This document shows, piece after piece, positions 59,739 to 64,000 of a DNA stretch of 64,000 bases (position 1 is the first letter of the stretch; every line of letters begins with the position of its first letter). Both the position numbers and the translations under genes were made by a program. The notes under the pieces were generated by a model. The model did not search any database and was not told the DNA's origin. It saw only the letters and a program-made list of their open reading frames with translations. This DNA comes from Tulasnella sp. 424 (Eukaryota > Basidiomycota > Agaricomycetes > Cantharellales > Tulasnellaceae): assembly GCA_019633425.1 (NCBI GenBank), contig WSUB01000033.1:240798-304797 (forward strand), in the 5' to 3' direction.

Positions 59739-61716
59739 GGCACTGCCACGCCTGCTGCCACGGCCTCTACGGCCGCTCAGGAACACTTCAGGGAAGTCAT
59801 ACTTGCTGTATGTTCTCAATTTAATCACTAACCTTTTCATTCTCATTATCATCGGACCATGCACAAACGGCAACTTTTAGCGCCACAACTGTACGTTAAA
59901 ACCTTTTATCACCAAATACGGCCATTGATTCCTCTCTAATGTATGCTAGAGGAGTTGAGGTAAGCTTATATTGACTTATATTGTATCTTATACTATGATT
60001 TTCATGTACTTTACATAGAAATACCCGTGAACGACGGCCTTTCTCTCCCCAACTGTACATTTTAACCTTTTCCTGTCCAATACCGGCCATTGATGCGAAT
60101 TATTATTTTTAATCAGTAGATATTATTATCTAGGCTCAATTGGATTATTTGATTAGCATTTTATAAATGTTATGGCTCCGTATAAATGCAAAGAATTGAA
60201 TGGGAAAACATTATACTACATTACTCTACACAGATATGCAGCTATCAAATGCAATAAATCACTACAGTAATGTATATATGCTATATACCAATTAGAGATA
60301 AATATGCAGATATGCAGTGCTATGCGGTGCTATGCTGCAATACATGCTATATAGCACTTTATAGCACTTTGTACCACTGACCCCTTTTCCTGATGTTGAT
60401 AAGCCTAGCTGCTTCCTAGCTTTCAATCTCTCACTTACCTGTTGCAATCAAGTGTAGAGGAGACTCGCATGCAGCCGCAATGTACTTCGCAAGCTTGTTC
60501 AAAGCGGCTTTGTATGCTTTTTGGCTGATAGACATGGACCCAATAGCCGACTCTTGAGCGGATTTGAGAGCTTGTTCAAGCTTGACCTCAACCTGCTTGT
60601 ATAGCGGGAGCACCATGGGCAATGTAGGAATGTCGGAGCGTGAAAGGTCCAAAATCGCAACCTGGAAGACCTACATGGATCCCGTGAGGGTACGGCCATT
60701 AGTTCCTGTTCTGCGTGTCGTTTCATTGTAAAGAACGAACCTCAAGGACATCGCATAACTGTGAGATTAGATCCCATTCAGGATAGCTCATGTATAGTTT
60801 TCCTTGTTGTTTTCTTGCTTCATCAAGTTTTTTCCCGGTCTTTCCTTCGGTCATTTGAGCAATGTAGGTACTAGGCATCGATTGCCTAAAAGGTAACACA
60901 GTCACTTCAAAGCTCAATCATCCCAAGAAATCAACTCACCAGTCTCAGTTTGTATGCCCGCTTATACTCAGAATATTTCGAGTTCCATCTGACTTCCATG
61001 CCCTTGACCAAACCGAGTCGGTGGCAGTCGGACGGGCAGTGTTTCTCCACAAAGCGCCGGAACTTTTGCCGTCGAATAGCTGAGCGCGTGACATATGAAG
61101 CAAAAGAGTGGATCTATAGTCCAAGTTTGTTGTCAGGACTTGTCTGCTGTATGAAGCAAGTCCGCCGACTCGGCGACTTACCTTTTGAAGTGGGTTCAAA
61201 CGCTTTGAATTCGAGTAGGCTTTTTAGGAGAATAAAGTTACAAACGACGACTCCAAGACGAGATGGGATAACCCTGCAGTACGGTAATGGGAAGGAATAG
61301 CAGCCTCGCTTGGGGGAGTTGACGATAAGGAGGGAAAACAAAAAAGGCACAAGGCAAAGTGTCCGACGTGTACAATACAAGGGGATGGTGAGGTTGGTCA
61401 TGACTGTGAGCATTAGGAGGGGAGTTGGTGGGACGAAGGTCTATGATGCGAGTCGAGAAGGGCCGTGCGCAAGGGAGGAGGTTCTGGCGCAGGGCCTTCG
61501 GTGCAAATATAGGGACCCGTACATTGTTTCACCGACATGGGTAAAGAAAGCTGGTGCCTACGGGAACGGGCTGGGTGGGGTTTTGTTCAAACTCCCGTTG
61601 CTCAACCCCACCGCCGCTGAGTTTGAGAAATTTCTCATCCGGACCTCAGACCGACCCCGGGCCCTCACAGTGGCGGAAAAGGGATGGGAGGCTAATATTC
61701 ATCTCCCATTCCCTCT

Positions 61717-62590
61717 TTACACCATCCTCAGTCTGTTCTTCTTCTCTTCATATTCCAGCGCACCATACCACGCTCCACCAGCCAGCATCAACGCAATACC
61801 AATCGAGTTGGCGGGCGTGATAGTCAGGTGGAACAAGTACATCACCAACAGGACCGTGGTTGACGTGACGTTGGCTACGTAAAATCGGAAAAAAAAGGCA
61901 TAGACGATTAACATCAAAGGGAAAATCGAGTTTGGGGAGGGGGCTACACTCACCAGCCACAGTCATAGTCAACGGCCCATTCTTCCGATTCGCCGTCAAA
62001 TTAACGATATTCAACAAAAACGCGATGATCCCGTTCAACAACAGCACCGTCGCGCTCTTCTGGCTCCACCCTTCCAACCCCGGTCCTTTATGCACCAGAG
62101 CCCGCTCCAATTCGCCGCTCGCCCACGCGTACCCTATGCACTGCACGAACGCCAGCGGTGACATCTGCATGAGCAGGTCTAAAGGGTGCAGCTTGATCGA
62201 GGTGCTGACGACGTTTTGGTCGGACAAGCCAAATGTCCAAGTCGAATCGCTTCGTGATGAAGCCGAAGCGTTTGAAGACGAGGCATTTTAAAGGAGCAAG
62301 ACGCTTGGTTAGTGAGGACGATCAGGAGTGGAAAGTTTATGAAGGGCGTTGGTGGTGATGGTGGTGGTGGTGGGGTTCGGGTTGGGCGGAAAGGTAGGGC
62401 AACTGGATGGGTTGGAGTTGCCGTTTTGGACATTGGGGAGAGTCTTCGTCCCCGGGATAGGAGATGAAGGCAAGGTAGAGGTGAGTCGGGAGGATGCCGA
62501 GGGGGTTTGGAGGATGGAAGTGAGGACGGTCTTCAACGCTGCGAGCAACCTGCCCAGCAGCGTCAAGATAAAGCGACACTCAGTGAAGCG
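61717..62590 (-). pseudogene. T4: TPT-family transporter fragment
   Basis: C-terminal exon open (VLLVMYLFHLTITPANSI, GGAWYGALEYEEKKNRLRMV) with a GTAG acceptor. The middle block is well kept (IKLHPLDLLMQMSPLAFVQC, LLLNGIIAFLLNIVNLTANR). Upstream blocks TLLGRLLAALKTVLTSILQT and a Pro/His-rich stretch are present, but the N-terminal exons are lost at the M5 junction as in T1 and T2. About 190 bp of sequence not seen in other units (61490-61680) precedes the 3' end. Confidence 0.78.
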
Positions 62591-62652
62591 ATAGTCACCA
62601 CGGGCTCTAGATAAACAAAAGGAAGGAACAGGGGGTTTCGGTCAGGGAACGG

Positions 62653-63946
62653 ATTGAACGGACCGAAGCAACTGCAGGAGGTCGTCACGTGCACCGTCGT
62701 GGCGTAGGTTCCTTCGAAGCACCGACCAGAAGCTCACCTCTCCCACTCGATTATGCAGTCCCGACGGAGCCCGTACAGAGACTTGCTTCATTACTCTGAC
62801 TCCGGACAACGGCGATGATCTTGTGCTCGAGGTTAGTGTTTCACCTCCCTGACCCGCTATCACGTTGACTGACGACGCGACGTGATGCGTCTACCATCAG
62901 ACGACTCTTTTAGACACGGACATGCGAGACCACATTCACTCCCAATGTCCCCAACAAGAACGCCAGCACTGATTCCTCGTCGAGCACAAGGACCACCACT
63001 ACCACCAAGGCAACGACTACGACGAATGCTCCTACTTCCACTACCACGACGGAAGCCACTGCTTCCGCTATCACTACTACAACCAGGGGCAGCAAATCGA
63101 CTAAGACTGCACTACCTCTGCTAGCACCACTTCCAAGACCACTTCAGCTACCATCACCACGGCAGCTTCGTCATCAAGTGTCGTTCCATTCCCTTTTGAG
63201 GCAGGCCAGTCTTCAGCAGGAACGTCCACGGCCTCTGCTTCAGATACTTCCTCGACCATAAAGGCGGCTGCAATTTCGGTTATTATACGTGTTTTATATC
63301 GAGTTTGGTCGTTTCACCGCCTCTTAACGAAACGTTGCGACCCTTCTTCAGGGAACGAGTTTCGTCTCGGCTTCTGCTTCTGCCACTGCCGCCGACTCTG
63401 CTTCTCCGTCCGCAGCTGCCTCTACCAGTGCTGCTGCCTCGACGAGCAAACCTTCAGCTATCTCTGTCATTGCATGTGGTCCTCGGCGTGTCTTTTCTCC
63501 TTTCGGGAATTAGCGTCAACTTACTCGTCATCTACTCAGGCATCTCGTCCGTCCAGGCCAGCAGCACCAGTACGACCGCCTCAGCCGCCGCGACTCAACC
63601 TGCAGCTGGTAACAACGCCGGAGTCGACCCAGTCTCCGTCATCTCCTCATCCGCCACCGCCACGCCTACTGCAGCCGAAGATCAACAAGGAGCATCCTCG
63701 ACCTCAGTTTCGTCCGCCGCCACCTCAACAGCAGCAGCTCTCGCCCAAGCCAATACTCAACCTCAAACTCTGTTGGTCGCCGTGCCCGGTCGCCAACTGT
63801 CAGTCCTCCCCATCAGTCTCGGTGTATTTGCAGGCATCATGTTCATCGGAGCTTGCGTGGTCGCGTATGTCATGTACGAGAGGAAGAAGTACAGGAAGAA
63901 CTTTAGGAACAGGACGCATGTTCTGACCCAGTATGGTGGTGTGTAA
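62653..63946 (+). pseudogene. M5: M copy without signal peptide, frameshifted
   Basis: Starts at the same truncated exon-1 point as M2 and M3. Exon 2 has a 9-bp in-frame loss (LTPDNGDDLVLE). In exon 3 a one-base deletion near 63108 (AAGACTGCACTACC versus ACGACTAGCACTACC in M2) breaks the frame. The donor after exon 3 is AT instead of GT (63285), the same change as in M2, and the donor after exon 4 reads GC. The last exon with the membrane segment and stop at 63944 is intact. Window ends shortly after. Confidence 0.78.
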
Positions 63947-64000
63947 AGAGGGCGGTAGAAGGGTTTCCACTGTGGAAGTGTGTGTGTCTCTGTTGTAGGA

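Larger units (their letters stand above)
57507..61210 (-). mobile_element. Degenerate hAT-family transposon
   Basis: Interrupts the K5-T4 spacer: GACGCGAGTAG before it and CGAGTAGGCTTTTTAGGAG after it rejoin the sequence found intact in U1-U3. GCGAGTAG (57499-57506) and TCGAGTAG (61211-61218) could be an 8-bp target duplication with one mismatch, as hAT elements make. Minus-strand hAT transposase pieces occur in order: GMEVRWNSKYSEYKRAYKLR (near 61000), YPEWDLISQLCDVLEV (60.8 kb), DLSRSDIPTLPMVLPLYKQV (60.6 kb), LHPAMRLAWFEDRSYWPSVA (58.3 kb) and the C-terminal dimerisation block SISVERLFSVCRHV (57.8 kb). The N-terminus is missing and I see no matching terminal inverted repeats. An inverted-repeat insert and AT-rich DNA split the coding region. 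Not autonomous. Confidence 0.8.
26184..64000. repeat. Amplified M-5S-K-T cassette array
   Basis: Successive units begin at about 26184 (M1), 33291 (M2), 40155 (M3), 49619 (M4), 54258 (K5 unit without M) and 62653 (M5). A complete unit holds a Thr/Ser-rich membrane protein gene, a 5S rRNA gene, a kinase-TPR gene, and a minus-strand transporter fragment. Coding and non-coding parts are both conserved. U1 and U2 are about 7 kb; U3 is longer because of an inserted element and a longer T end. Later units carry deletions and insertions. Confidence 0.9.

Noticed and set aside
58786..59880. Two similar peptides on opposite strands (85 aa minus, 94 aa plus)
   Set aside because: They are the two arms of one inverted repeat read in opposite directions; no transposase or other domain.

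Overview
This window is from a filamentous basidiomycete fungus, most likely an Agaricomycete. Genes are split by many 50-70 bp GT-AG introns. The gene families are typical of that group: F-box/LRR-like proteins, WSC-domain proteins, group-III-like hybrid histidine kinase remnants, and HGD-type protein kinases with TPR tails. The 5S rRNA genes have a basidiomycete-type sequence. I could not assign a genus.

Left part (1-26 kb) is mostly single-copy or small-family DNA. A complete SET2 histone H3K36 methyltransferase (minus strand, 429-3340) uses two GC-AG introns. It is followed by three tandem copies (about 2.2 kb period) of an F-box-like/LRR-like gene, the third broken by one TGA codon. The repeated unit contains a copy of the promoter and 5' leader of the next gene, the HMG-box chromatin protein NHP6 (11541-12316), so F-box copies 2 and 3 sit behind duplicated NHP6 promoters. 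Next come a small secreted Cys-rich protein (minus strand, 12959-13513), a secreted three-WSC-domain protein (15260-16297), two tandem truncated hybrid histidine kinases with a decayed ATPase domain and an intact receiver (16470-18395 and 19269-21169), and a run of four small (~70 aa) charged coiled-coil proteins or remnants (21.5-24.9 kb).

Right part (26.2-64 kb) is an amplified cassette array. The basic unit is: M (secreted, Thr/Ser-rich, single-pass membrane protein) - 5S rRNA gene - K (protein kinase fused to TPR repeats) - T (minus-strand fragment of a triose-phosphate-transporter-family gene). I count five M, five K, four T and three 5S copies. K1-K3 are intact with identical seven-exon, phase-0 structures. 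K4 has an altered C-terminus and K5 a stop in its last TPR. Only M1 is intact: M2-M5 have lost the signal-peptide exon and carry frameshifts, a transposon or a truncation. All T copies are N-terminally truncated. A 2.0-kb non-autonomous element with ~260-bp inverted terminal repeats interrupts M3, and a degenerate hAT transposon containing a further inverted repeat sits between K5 and T4.

Reading: the kinase-TPR genes appear to be the part being kept while the rest of the cassette decays. Their TPR units are almost identical except at a few positions of helix A. That pattern is familiar from fungal repeat-containing receptors of the allorecognition/immune type. This functional idea is inference; the architecture and the decay pattern are read directly from the sequence.
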